A stretch of 30,577 nt of DNA, taken from assembly GCA_041485165.1 (NCBI GenBank), contig JBGPJC010000040.1, forward strand, positions 1-30,577, in the 5' to 3' direction. A program made the position numbers and the translations under genes. Every line of letters starts with the position of its first letter. The stretch's first letter is position 1. Shown piece by piece: positions 8,531 to 17,659 of this stretch. The notes below the pieces were generated by a model. It ran no database searches. It had not been told where the DNA came from and was given only the letters and a program-made list of their open reading frames with translations. The stretch is from JAAFGT01 sp041485165. GTDB taxonomy: Bacteria > Acidobacteriota > Terriglobia > Acidiferrales > UBA7541.

Positions 8531-9328
8531 ATGCTGAACGCTTCCCTATTTCCTCCGCTGGCGGACATTTATTCCTGGCTCGGAGTCCTTTTGCTGGGGC
8601 TGCTGCTGGGGATCCGGCATTCGACTGACGCCGACCACGTTGTCGCCGTGGCGACCATCGTCAGCCGGCAACGCTCGATTCGCCATGCGGCGATGATCGG
8701 GATGCTCTGGGGTCTGGGACACACGCTGACGATTCTTGTCGTGGGGTCAGCCATCATCCTTTTCGGAGTAGTGATCCCGCCGCGCCTGGGGCTTTCCTTC
8801 GAGCTGCTGGTGGCATTCATGCTGATCCTGCTCGGTGCGCTCAACCTGACCAGACTTCTTCCAGGGGTCGCGCACAAACTCACGCCCGCCGTACAACTGC
8901 CGGCCGGAACGGCTTCCGCGCGGGGCCGCTCGCCGGATGAACATGTCCGCAGCGCCGAGGTCTTTCTCGATCGCATGATTGACCGGTTCGGCCTCTATCA
9001 AATCCTTCGCCCGCTGATCGTCGGCCTGGTGCATGGACTGGCGGGCTCGGCCGCGGTGGCTCTGCTCGTCCTCTCGACCATCCGCAGCCCGATGTGGGGC
9101 GTAGCTTATCTTTTGGTCTTTGGCGCCGGGACGATCATCGGGATGATGCTGATGACCATGGCCATCGCCGCACCATTTGCTTTCGCCGGAGCCCATTTCG
9201 CCAGGACCAGCCGCTTTCTTTCCATGGCGTCTGGCCTCGCCAGCGCGGGCTTCGGTCTGTTCCTGGTCCATCACATTGGTTTTGTCGACGGCCTGTTCAC
9301 CGGACAGATTCATTGGATCCCGCAATAG
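8531..9328 (+). CDS. NiCoT/UreH-type nickel/cobalt transporter
   Basis: Integral membrane permease of the nickel/cobalt transporter (NiCoT) superfamily, about 265 residues with six to seven hydrophobic helices. The family signature HX4DH appears as HSTDADH in the first helix region (residues 30-36 from this start), followed by GLGHTLTILVVG and, later, GLVHGLAGSAAVALLV. The frame is open back to an ATG at 8303 that overlaps the kinase stop, but the extra 76 residues are not hydrophobic, have lower GC3 and contain a promoter-like sequence. ATG 8531 places the first helix near the N-terminus as in relatives; ATG 8432 is another option. No urease or hydrogenase genes are nearby, so nickel versus cobalt cannot be decided. 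Confidence 0.85.
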   Translation: MLNASLFPPLADIYSWLGVLLLGLLLGIRHSTDADHVVAVATIVSRQRSIRHAAMIGMLWGLGHTLTILVVGSAIILFGVVIPPRLGLSFELLVAFMLILLGALNLTRLLPGVAHKLTPAVQLPAGTASARGRSPDEHVRSAEVFLDRMIDRFGLYQILRPLIVGLVHGLAGSAAVALLVLSTIRSPMWGVAYLLVFGAGTIIGMMLMTMAIAAPFAFAGAHFARTSRFLSMASGLASAGFGLFLVHHIGFVDGLFTGQIHWIPQ

Positions 9329-9360
9329 GTGGATCGCGGGAGGGTTGCAGCGGTTGAGGC

Positions 9361-10560
9361 TCAGCCGCTCAGGGGAGGCGCGGCCAGGAGCAGCTCTTCA
9401 AAACGGCGGCTGGCGCGCTCCCAGGAGAAGTTCGCCGAAACCAGGTCCCATGCGCTCTGCGCCATTTGTTTGCGCAAAGATTCATTGCCCAGCAGGTCGA
9501 GACAGCGACGCGCGAATTCCTCTGGCGTATCCGCAATAAAGATGTCCCGGCTCGAGTTGACGGGGAGTCCCTCGGCGCCGATGGTGGTGGACACTACGGG
9601 GACCTTCGCCGCCATGGATTCGAAGATTTTCAAGCGAGTGCCGCCGCCTATCCGCAAAGGCACGACCGATACCCGCGAGCCCCACAGATACGGCCGAATA
9701 TCCGGGACCGTCCCGGTCACTACCACGCCGGGATGTTTTCTGGCCAGCGCGATGAGGTTGGCAGGCGGTGTGCGGCCGACGAGGGCCACCGAACAATCCG
9801 GCTTGCCGCGCCTTACCAAGGGAAGAACTTCATTCAGAAACCAGGTAATCCCTTCGATGTTGGGCATCCAGTCCATGGAGCCCACGAACACAAGGTCTGC
9901 CGCGGCCTTGGCGTTTGACGGAGTGAAGTAGCCGATATCAACACCAGTGGGGACATGGCCAACACGCGTGATGCCGTAGAGTTCGCGCATGGTTTGCGCG
10001 TCCTTCTCCGACACGGCGATCACTGCGGCCACCGAACGGCATACCGCGCCCTCATAAGCGAGCATCCGGCGGGACTGAGCGCGGAACAACACGCGCCAGA
10101 ACGGATTCGTCGCCGTCTCGTAATGCCGCTTCCAGATCATCGCTTCCACATTGTGCTGGAACAGAACGCACCGCGAGAGGTCAGGGATGTTGGGAGCCGG
10201 AGAGAGAAAATCGCAGACCATCCGGTCGAATTTCTCTTTGGCCAGCAGTTCCTCGATCTTGCACCGCATGGCCGGGGAGCGATACCGGCTCACCGCAAGC
10301 GGTAAAGGAGAGAGCACGTTCCGCGCCGCCTGCGCCAGGAATGCCGGGGTTCCCTTGACTGGCACGAACAAAGGTATAGGGTATGCGCGAGTCGAATACT
10401 CAGGGCTGCGGCGCACCCCCTCGGACTCCTCGGGCTTCTCCAAGGCAAGGTAATGGATCTCGTGCCAGCGGTGGAGATGCCGGAGCATCTCCAGGGTTCG
10501 AATGTGCCCGCCCTTCGTTGTCGGGTGGAGGAACTGCGGACCGACCCACAGGATTTTCAT
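9361..10560 (-). CDS. GT4-family glycosyltransferase
   Basis: 399-residue retaining glycosyltransferase of the GT-B fold, GT4 type, which would move a sugar from a nucleotide donor to a glycan or lipid. The start at 10560 (MKILWVGPQFLHP) gives the standard first beta strand, followed by the acceptor-side loop TKGGHIRTLEML; the upstream in-frame extension to 10848 has no protein-like character. The C-terminal half has VFVGSMDWMPNIEG and the donor-binding E-x7-E-like region GGTRLKIFESMAAKVPVV, then STTIGAEGL. Related proteins are often called PelF- or sugar-transferase-like, and the acceptor cannot be read from sequence. It is a lone gene, convergent with the transporter (32-bp gap) and divergent from phoB. 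Confidence 0.9.
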   Translation of the reverse strand: MKILWVGPQFLHPTTKGGHIRTLEMLRHLHRWHEIHYLALEKPEESEGVRRSPEYSTRAYPIPLFVPVKGTPAFLAQAARNVLSPLPLAVSRYRSPAMRCKIEELLAKEKFDRMVCDFLSPAPNIPDLSRCVLFQHNVEAMIWKRHYETATNPFWRVLFRAQSRRMLAYEGAVCRSVAAVIAVSEKDAQTMRELYGITRVGHVPTGVDIGYFTPSNAKAAADLVFVGSMDWMPNIEGITWFLNEVLPLVRRGKPDCSVALVGRTPPANLIALARKHPGVVVTGTVPDIRPYLWGSRVSVVPLRIGGGTRLKIFESMAAKVPVVSTTIGAEGLPVNSSRDIFIADTPEEFARRCLDLLGNESLRKQMAQSAWDLVSANFSWERASRRFEELLLAAPPLSG

Positions 10561-11028
10561 CAGCACTTGAGCATAGCGAACCGCCCGCCAGCCGTAAATT
10601 GAAACTTCCGCGAGGTGAGCGCCGGCGGCACCATCGCCAGTCACCGCAAGCATCAACGATTCTGTGGCAAGTCGTCCCTTCCCTCCGCGGCGGGCAGGCT
10701 GACACCCAAACTCACCAAGCGATATCGCACCGTTTGCTCCATCGTCCTTTGTGTCCCGCAGTATGCATGGAAATACGCATCCATGCCGGCAAAATCCTCG
10801 CAGAACAGAAGTGCGAATCATGAATGGAAGGTCACGGCCACATTTCAATTTGATGAATACTGGGAATCTGATTTTTCTTCACCACAGCGGCGTCTGGTCG
10901 TGAATTGGCTTTGCTTCCGTAATATGATGTGAGAGCTTCGAAATGAAGGCGGCCTGTCCGAGGACGGTGAGTCTGTGTCCGACGGATTGTCCGGCCTCTG
11001 ACCCTGCCGCGGCTGGAGTGCGTCGAGC
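10561..11028. other. 468-bp divergent intergenic region between glycosyltransferase and phoB
   Basis: No convincing gene. Frames on both strands are open for about 100 codons but lack start context and protein character. A small inverted repeat (GCATGG...CCATGC, 10765-10786) and repeated TCCG tetramers (about 10948-10996) are visible. Promoters for both flanking genes must lie here, but I could not identify convincing -35/-10 pairs, and no Pho-box-like repeats were found before phoB. Confidence 0.5.
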
Positions 11029-11724
11029 GTGAAACGCCTGTTGATCGTAGAAGACGATAAAGACATCGTCGAATTGGTGCGCTACAACCTGGAAAAAGAA
11101 GGATATCAAGTCGCTGCATCGGGCGACGGCTTGAGCGCACTGGCTCTTATTAAAAAATCTGCGCCGGACCTGGTCATACTGGACCTGATGCTGCCTAAGC
11201 TCCCAGGTCTCGAGGTGTGCCGCGAGATCCGGCGGGATCAAACGCTGAACCGCCTGCCCATCCTGATGCTGACAGCGCGTGGCGACGAAGCCGACCGCGT
11301 AGTGGGACTGGAAATGGGCGCGGACGACTACGTCACCAAGCCATTCAGCCCGCGCGAACTGGTGGCGCGGGTAAAAGCCCTGCTGCGCCGCACCGAGCCC
11401 GCCGGCGACCCGGAAAAGGCCATCGAATTCCGCGAGCTCCTGGTCGACCCGGCTTCCTATCGCGTGCTGCGCGCCGGCAAAGCGGTGGCGCTCAGCACGC
11501 TCGAGTTCCACCTGCTCTACTACCTGCTCAAGCGCCCCAACCGTGTGTTTTCGCGCGACCAGCTTCTCGACGCGGTGTGGGGCACGGAACGCTTCGTCAC
11601 CCCGCGCAGCGTAGACGTCTACGTGCGCCGCCTGCGGGAAAAAATCGAAAGTAACCCCGAAAAACCGGAGTACCTGAAGACCGTGCGCGGCGCCGGCTAC
11701 CTGTTTGAAACCCGTGCCGAATAA
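11029..11724 (+). CDS. phoB: Phosphate regulon response regulator PhoB
   Basis: 231-residue OmpR/PhoB-class regulator. The receiver domain (1-120) has acidic residues E8/D9/D10, phosphoacceptor Asp52 in LVILDLMLP, Thr82 and Lys104. A winged-helix DNA-binding domain spans about 135-228, with LSTLEFHLLYYLLKRP, FSRDQLLDAVWG and the wing GAGYLFE. It starts with GTG at 11029; no strong Shine-Dalgarno precedes it. It overlaps the downstream sensor kinase gene by about 20 bp and lies upstream of the pst genes, whose Pho box (13761-13788) it is expected to bind when phosphorylated. The PhoB assignment rests on family plus this neighbourhood. Confidence 0.95.
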   Translation: MKRLLIVEDDKDIVELVRYNLEKEGYQVAASGDGLSALALIKKSAPDLVILDLMLPKLPGLEVCREIRRDQTLNRLPILMLTARGDEADRVVGLEMGADDYVTKPFSPRELVARVKALLRRTEPAGDPEKAIEFRELLVDPASYRVLRAGKAVALSTLEFHLLYYLLKRPNRVFSRDQLLDAVWGTERFVTPRSVDVYVRRLREKIESNPEKPEYLKTVRGAGYLFETRAE

Positions 11725-13495
11725 ACTTTTCCGCAAACTCCTGCTCGTGTTCCTGCCCTTGGCGGTGGTCCTTCTCTACGGCGTGGACTTCTACACCATG
11801 CGAGCCTTGCGCCAGGGCACGCTCGAAACCCTGGCGCTGAGTTACGCTCCCGGGCGCCTGCAGGAATTGCGCCCATTGCATCCTGATGACCCGCAGGAAC
11901 TAAAAGACTGGGTCCGCTGGGCGTGCTTCGGCGAGGCGCGGGTCACCGTATTCCGCCTTGATTCCACCGTAATCGCCGATGCTGCCGCGGATCCGCGGGC
12001 ATTCGACGGCGACGGCGATCTCGATGTGGTTCGCCGGGCCATCAATGGGGCAGGCGCTTCGTCGATCCGGCGCAGCACCCGTGGAGACCGGGAGCTCGCC
12101 TATTGGGCGGTCCGCTATGGTGCACCGGCGGGAGGCACGCCCGTGGTCGTGCGCGTTGCACTTCCTCTCGCGGAGCCCCCCTCGGCGGTCAGGAAACTGC
12201 GCTTGCAGGTCGCGGGTCTGGTGCTGGCGGTGCTGCTTGCCTGTGGTGCAGCGATTTATGTGATCTTCAGCTCGGTCGAGCGCCGCATCCAGCGCTTGGG
12301 TGGATTCCTCGATCAAGCCGCCGCGGGAATGATTCACACAAAGATGCCGGAATCGGGCTGGGGCGAGCTCTCCAGCCTCGCTCAGAAGGCACGAAGCGCC
12401 ACCGACCAGCTCGGCCGGCGGATTCAGGAGTTGACCGCGCAAAGCGACTTTTCCGTCGCCGTCCTGCGCAGCATGAGCGAGGGCGTGGTGGTGGTCAACG
12501 GAGAGGGCCGCATCGTATTCGCCAACGAAGGCTTCGCCGCGGCCATCGGCGTGGAACTCAGCCAGTGCCGGGGACGCCCGCTTCTCGAGGTCACTCGCCA
12601 GCAGGAGCTGGTCGTCGCAGTTGAGCGCGCCATGTCGCAGGGGGAGATGGTCAGCGGCGAAGTGGAATTCGGCACGGTGCGCCCGCGCAGCTTTGAGTTG
12701 GCTGCGGCTCGCGTCGAAGCCCCCACTACCTCCGGTGCGGTGCTCGTCCTGCACGATGTGAGTGAAATTCGCCGCCTGGAGCGCGTGCGCCGCGACTTTG
12801 TCGCCAACGTCTCCCACGAGCTGCGCACTCCGCTCACTGCCATTCAGGGCTTCGCGGAAACGTTGCTCGGCGGGGCGCTTGACGACCCCAAGGCCAGCCG
12901 GCGCTTTCTCGAAATCGTCCGCGATCATGCCACCCGCCTGGGGAGGATCACCGACGATCTCTTGAAGCTTTCCGCAATCGAGGCCGGAAAACTGACCTTC
13001 GAGATGCGTCCGCTGAACATCGCCGGGCTAATGGACACTTGCCTGGAGACCGCGGCCCTCAAGGCCAAAGCCAAAAGAATTGTGCTTGCCGCCGACTGTC
13101 CCAGGGATCTGCCGCCCGCCCGCGGCGACATCATGCGCCTGCAGGAGTTGCTGCAGAACCTGCTCGACAATGCTCTGCAGTACACGCCGGAGGGCGGCAG
13201 CGTCAAAGTGCGCGCCCGGCAGGAAAACGAAAACGTGGTGGTATGTGTCCAGGACACCGGCATGGGCATCCCCATCGCGGAGCAGGAGCGCATTTTTGAG
13301 CGCTTCTACCGGCTGGATGCGGCGCGATCGCGCGCCGTGGGCGGTACCGGCCTGGGGCTCTCCATTGCCCGGCACATCGCCGAGGCCCACGGCGGCCGGA
13401 TTTGGGTGGAGAGTGAAGTGGGCCAGGGTTCGCGCTTTTACGTGACCATTCCGGTCTGGAAAGGCGAGGGTGATGCCGAGCCCTCAGCTCCGTGA
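11705..13495 (+). CDS. phoR: Phosphate regulon sensor kinase PhoR
   Basis: 596-residue membrane sensor kinase. Domains: first helix about 11-29; extracytoplasmic segment about 30-165; second helix about 168-188; HAMP-like linker to about 245; PAS about 247-355; HisKA with His371 in NVSHELRTPLTAIQG; HATPase with N-box LLQNLLDNALQYTP, DTGMGIP and GGTGLGLSIARHI. The extracytoplasmic domain distinguishes it from E. coli PhoR, which has almost none, but matches many non-enteric PhoR proteins. The start is either TTG 11705 or GTG 11714, both inside the end of phoB and neither with a clear ribosome site, so translation is probably coupled. It is expected to phosphorylate PhoB under phosphate limitation, with PstSCAB-PhoU holding it off in excess. 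Confidence 0.94.
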   Translation: MKPVPNKLFRKLLLVFLPLAVVLLYGVDFYTMRALRQGTLETLALSYAPGRLQELRPLHPDDPQELKDWVRWACFGEARVTVFRLDSTVIADAAADPRAFDGDGDLDVVRRAINGAGASSIRRSTRGDRELAYWAVRYGAPAGGTPVVVRVALPLAEPPSAVRKLRLQVAGLVLAVLLACGAAIYVIFSSVERRIQRLGGFLDQAAAGMIHTKMPESGWGELSSLAQKARSATDQLGRRIQELTAQSDFSVAVLRSMSEGVVVVNGEGRIVFANEGFAAAIGVELSQCRGRPLLEVTRQQELVVAVERAMSQGEMVSGEVEFGTVRPRSFELAAARVEAPTTSGAVLVLHDVSEIRRLERVRRDFVANVSHELRTPLTAIQGFAETLLGGALDDPKASRRFLEIVRDHATRLGRITDDLLKLSAIEAGKLTFEMRPLNIAGLMDTCLETAALKAKAKRIVLAADCPRDLPPARGDIMRLQELLQNLLDNALQYTPEGGSVKVRARQENENVVVCVQDTGMGIPIAEQERIFERFYRLDAARSRAVGGTGLGLSIARHIAEAHGGRIWVESEVGQGSRFYVTIPVWKGEGDAEPSAP

Positions 13496-13605
13496 CACCC
13501 CTTCCCAGGCAGAATAGTTTTCCACAAGCTTCGCTGTACTCACCATATTTTCATTCTCCAGCCATACAGGGTTAAACAGCCGGGTTTAGAAACGTTGACG
13601 TACGC

Positions 13606-13639
13606 TCTGGCGGTTGCAACCCTCCGCTAGGCCGCCAGA
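13606..13639 (+). other. Hairpin 3' of phoR
   Basis: Perfect 8-bp inverted repeat TCTGGCGG (13606-13613) and CCGCCAGA (13632-13639) with an 18-nt loop. No T-tract follows. It is one of two stem-loops in tandem between phoR and the pst promoter and may stabilise the phoBR transcript end. Confidence 0.35.
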
Positions 13640-13667
13640 CTCACCTCGCTTCTGGTCTCGCCGAAAC

Positions 13668-13694
13668 GGGCCGGCGTTCCCCTGGCGCCGGCCC
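13668..13694 (+). terminator. Probable terminator after phoR
   Basis: Perfect 9-bp GC stem GGGCCGGCG (13668-13676) / CGCCGGCCC (13686-13694) with a 9-nt loop, followed by ATATTTCTT. The T-run is short, so intrinsic termination may be partial. It separates phoBR from the Pho-box promoter of pstS. Confidence 0.55.
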
Positions 13695-13760
13695 ATATTT
13701 CTTGACCGGGAGGGAACGCAAGCCATTGATGCGAGAAGGTTTCTGGCGCCGTCACTGAAT

Positions 13761-13788
13761 GTTCACAATGCGTTTACCGCCAGTTCAC
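13761..13788 (+). promoter_or_regulatory. Pho box (PhoB binding site) upstream of pstS
   Basis: Three direct hexamers, GTTCAC (13761), GTTTAC (13772) and GTTCAC (13783), start exactly 11 bp apart, the spacing of PhoB half-sites. A degenerate fourth unit (CGTCAC, 13750) keeps the same phase. The last unit is also half of the palindrome GTTCACGGTGAAC (13783-13795). It lies about 150 bp before the pstS start, leaving a leader of roughly 130 nt. A clear -10 box after it was not found. Confidence 0.8.
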
Positions 13789-13935
13789 GGTGAACAGATA
13801 CCGTCCGCCTGGGGCTGACAGAAAGATCCGAGAGCCGGCGGGCAAGACTAGAGATGGTCGCTCGCCAATTTCGATTCATCTTCCTGAAAGACGACTGCGC
13901 TACCTTGCAACGAAAAACTTGAGGAAGGAGATTTG

Positions 13936-14958
13936 ATGAACAGAAGAATCGCGATTCTGTTGGCTGCGGTGGCGGTGCTCGGCGTTGCCGGCACAGCGCG
14001 CGCGCAGGAAGTGCTTCTGAACGGCGCCGGAGCTACTTTCCCCTACCCGATCTACTCGAAGTGGTTTGACGTGTACCATAAGCTGAAGCCAAACGCTCAA
14101 ATCAACTATCAATCCATCGGCTCCGGTGGAGGAATCCGGCAGGTCCTGGCGGGCACGGTTGACTTCGGCGCTACCGACGGCCCCATGACCGACGAGCAAC
14201 TGGCTCAGGCCAAGACCAAGATCCTTCATTTCCCCACCGTGCTGGGCAGTGTAGTTCCGACGTACAACATCTCCGGCGTCACTGACGAGCTGAACTTTAC
14301 CGCCGCGGCGCTGGCCGGAATCTACCTGGGCAAGATCACCAAGTGGAATGACCCGGAGATTGCCAAGGCAAACTCAGGCGTAAAGCTGCCGGATAGCGAA
14401 ATTGTGGTGGTGCACCGTTCCGACGGCAGCGGCACAACCTATATCTGGGTGGACTACCTCTCCAAAGTCAGTGACGATTGGAAGAATAAAGTGGGCCGCA
14501 ATACGTCGGTGAAGTGGCCGGTGGGTCTCGGCGGCAAGGGCAATGAGGGCGTATCCGGCCTGGTGAAGCAAACTCCCAACTCGATCGGCTACGTCGAGTT
14601 GATCTACGCTCTGCAGACTCAGCTACCCTACGGTCGCGTGCAAAACCTGGCCGGAGCGTTTGTTAAGGCTGACCTGGCCAGTACCACGGCCGCGGCAGTC
14701 GGGGCGGCAAAGGCCATGCCGGAGGATTTCCGCGTCTCTATCACCAACTCGCCGGGCAAGGGCGCTTACCCCATCGCCAGCTTCACTTGGCTGCTGATTC
14801 CCTCTACAATAGCGGATGCCGCGAAAAAGACCGTCCTCAAAGAGTTCGTGAAGTGGATGCTGGCTGAGGGACAGACCTACACAGAAGGGCTCGGCTACGC
14901 CCGCCTCCCGAAAGAAGTCGTGCAGATGGAGCTGAAGGCCATCGGTCAGATCAACTAG
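13936..14958 (+). CDS. pstS: Phosphate ABC transporter substrate-binding protein PstS
   Basis: 340-residue high-affinity phosphate-binding protein. Signal peptide: MNRR, a hydrophobic core, then TARA-Q cleavage near residue 23. The mature protein opens with the family motif NGAGATFPYPIYSKW; phosphate-binding loops include YQSIGSGGG, FGATDGPM and HRSDGSGTTYIW. ATG 13936 is chosen over the adjacent TTG because AGGAAGGAG (about 13922-13930) sits six bases upstream. It is the first gene of pstSCAB-phoU, downstream of the Pho box, so expression should rise in phosphate starvation. One base separates its stop from pstC. No lipobox cysteine is present, so it should be a soluble periplasmic protein. 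Confidence 0.97.
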   Translation: MNRRIAILLAAVAVLGVAGTARAQEVLLNGAGATFPYPIYSKWFDVYHKLKPNAQINYQSIGSGGGIRQVLAGTVDFGATDGPMTDEQLAQAKTKILHFPTVLGSVVPTYNISGVTDELNFTAAALAGIYLGKITKWNDPEIAKANSGVKLPDSEIVVVHRSDGSGTTYIWVDYLSKVSDDWKNKVGRNTSVKWPVGLGGKGNEGVSGLVKQTPNSIGYVELIYALQTQLPYGRVQNLAGAFVKADLASTTAAAVGAAKAMPEDFRVSITNSPGKGAYPIASFTWLLIPSTIADAAKKTVLKEFVKWMLAEGQTYTEGLGYARLPKEVVQMELKAIGQIN

Positions 14959-14959
14959 C

Positions 14960-15934
14960 ATGGCGGTTGCTGTCAATCCGGATTTAGTCCCTGCGGGGCC
15001 GGTCTGGACTCCGCAGGGACTGCTCCGCCGAGTGCGCGACGGCGACCAGGTTGCGCACCTCTTTACTCTTACTTTCGCCGCCGTAGTCATCCTGATTACC
15101 TGCATGGTGGTCCAGACGTTGTGGGTGAATTCCGCGCTTCCGCGCCACAAGTTCGGATGGAGTTTTTTCTTTACTCGTACCTGGGACCCCGTTGCTGAGG
15201 ATTTCGGCGCCGCCCCGTTCATCTACGGCACTCTGGTGACTTCCGCGCTGGCTTTGATCCTCGCTGTGCCCATTGGTCTCGGCGCCGCCATTTTTCTCTC
15301 GGAGCTCGCTCCGCCGAAGATTTCCGATGCGCTGACCTTCGTGATCGAGTTGCTGGCAGCGGTGCCCAGTGTGATTTACGGCCTGCTGGGGATTTTTATC
15401 GTCGTCCCGTTCGTGCGCACCACGCTGGGGCCGCTTCTGCAGAAAAATCTGGGTTTCCTGCCGCTGTTCAAAGGGCCGGGCTACGGAGTCAGCTTTCTGG
15501 CCGCGGGCATAGTCCTGGCCATTATGGTGGTGCCCTTCATCATCAGCGTTTCGCGCGAAGTGCTGATGGCCGTGCCTGCCGACCAGCGCGAAGCCGCGCT
15601 GTCGCTGGGGTCCACACGCTGGGAGTCCACCTGGAAGGTGGTCGTGCCCTACGCCCGAACGGGCATCTTTGGGTCAATCTTTCTGGCGCTGGCGCGCGCC
15701 CTGGGCGAAACCATGGCCGTGACCATGGTCATCGGCAACGTGCCCGAGATACGCACTTCTTTGCTCGCGCCCGGATATTCGATTGCCGCGGTCATCGCCA
15801 ATGAGTTCACTGAGGCCACCGCGGATATTTACCTGCAATCGCTGGTCTATCTCGCATTGGTGCTTTTCCTGTTGACCTTTATCTTGAACGGAATGGCGCG
15901 GCTGCTGATCCTGGCGACAACCAGGCGAGGCTAG
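14960..15934 (+). CDS. pstC: Phosphate ABC transporter permease PstC
   Basis: 324-residue permease with about six membrane helices, the first near residues 32-52. The binding-protein-dependent permease loop (EAA motif) reads DQREAALSLGSTRWESTWK, and conserved PstC segments ELLAAVPSVIYGLLGIF and ALGETMAVTMVIGN are present. It pairs with PstA to form the channel. It starts one base after the pstS stop without its own strong ribosome site, so it probably depends on translation of pstS. Confidence 0.96.
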   Translation: MAVAVNPDLVPAGPVWTPQGLLRRVRDGDQVAHLFTLTFAAVVILITCMVVQTLWVNSALPRHKFGWSFFFTRTWDPVAEDFGAAPFIYGTLVTSALALILAVPIGLGAAIFLSELAPPKISDALTFVIELLAAVPSVIYGLLGIFIVVPFVRTTLGPLLQKNLGFLPLFKGPGYGVSFLAAGIVLAIMVVPFIISVSREVLMAVPADQREAALSLGSTRWESTWKVVVPYARTGIFGSIFLALARALGETMAVTMVIGNVPEIRTSLLAPGYSIAAVIANEFTEATADIYLQSLVYLALVLFLLTFILNGMARLLILATTRRG

Positions 15935-15944
15935 GAGAGATGAA

Positions 15945-16808
15945 ATGAGCACGCTGGCCGGCAGCGGAAATCTCCGGCTGCGCAAGGCGGTGAGCGCGAT
16001 CATGCTCAGCCTGACCGCCTTCTGTGCCGCAGCTGCCGTTGGCGTGCTCTTCTTCATTCTCGGCTATCTGGTCTGGAACGGCGGGTCGTCCTTGAATCTG
16101 AATTTTTTCACCAAGCTGCCCCAGCCGGTGGGAGAAAGCGGCGGAGGGATGGCCAATGCCATCGTGGGCAGCATGAAGCTGCTCCTGCTCGCGTCCGTCA
16201 TCGGCATCCCCATCGGCTTCATCGGCGGGATTTATCTCTCTGAGTTTGGCGGCAAAACCTTTTCGTTCCTGGTTCAGTACACCGCCGACCTGCTCAACGG
16301 TGTCCCCTCCATCGTCATCGGCATTTTTGCTTACAGTCTGATCGTCCTGCGCACGAAACACTTTTCCACGCTGGCGGGCGGGTTCGCGCTGGGCATCATG
16401 ATGATTCCGATTACACTGCGGAGCACCGAGGTATTCCTGCGCAGCGTTCCCGTGTCTCTGCGGGAGGGTGCCATGGCCCTCGGCGCGAACAAGTGGAAAA
16501 CCATCACCAGCGTGGTCGTGCCGGCAGCCTATCGTGGTATTTTGACTGCCGTGCTGCTGGCCGTGGCGCGCGTGGCCGGGGAAACCGCGCCCCTGCTCTT
16601 CACCGCGTTCAGCAACCGCTTCTGGAGTCCCGGCTGGAACCAGCCTACTGCCTCGCTGCCGGTGATGGTGTTCACTTACGCGATTTCGCCTTACGAGGAC
16701 TGGCACCGGCAGGCCTGGGCCGCCGGGCTGGTGCTGCTGATGCTCGTATTTTTCGCCAATATCATCGCGCGTACGGTGCTCTCGCGCGGCATCTCAGTCC
16801 CGAGGTGA
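15945..16808 (+). CDS. pstA: Phosphate ABC transporter permease PstA
   Basis: 287-residue permease, second half of the phosphate channel. About six helices; the PstA landmarks LLNGVPSIVIGIFAY and IPITLRSTEVFLRSVP are present, with the EAA loop LREGAMALGANKWKTI. The start at ATG 15945 follows a good ribosome site AGGAGAGA (15933-15940) that overlaps the end of pstC. It lies between pstC and pstB in the usual order. Confidence 0.96.
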   Translation: MSTLAGSGNLRLRKAVSAIMLSLTAFCAAAAVGVLFFILGYLVWNGGSSLNLNFFTKLPQPVGESGGGMANAIVGSMKLLLLASVIGIPIGFIGGIYLSEFGGKTFSFLVQYTADLLNGVPSIVIGIFAYSLIVLRTKHFSTLAGGFALGIMMIPITLRSTEVFLRSVPVSLREGAMALGANKWKTITSVVVPAAYRGILTAVLLAVARVAGETAPLLFTAFSNRFWSPGWNQPTASLPVMVFTYAISPYEDWHRQAWAAGLVLLMLVFFANIIARTVLSRGISVPR

Positions 16809-16812
16809 GTCC

Positions 16813-17649
<837 letters not shown>

Positions 17650-17659
17650 GAGCTAAAGG

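Noticed and set aside
10561..10848. N-terminal extension of the glycosyltransferase frame (96 codons)
   Set aside because: The sequence lacks family similarity or protein texture, while MKILWVGPQF at 10560 is the normal start of the fold.
10615..10932. 105-codon plus-strand frame before phoB
   Set aside because: No recognisable protein character, no clear ribosome site, and it lies in a divergent promoter region.
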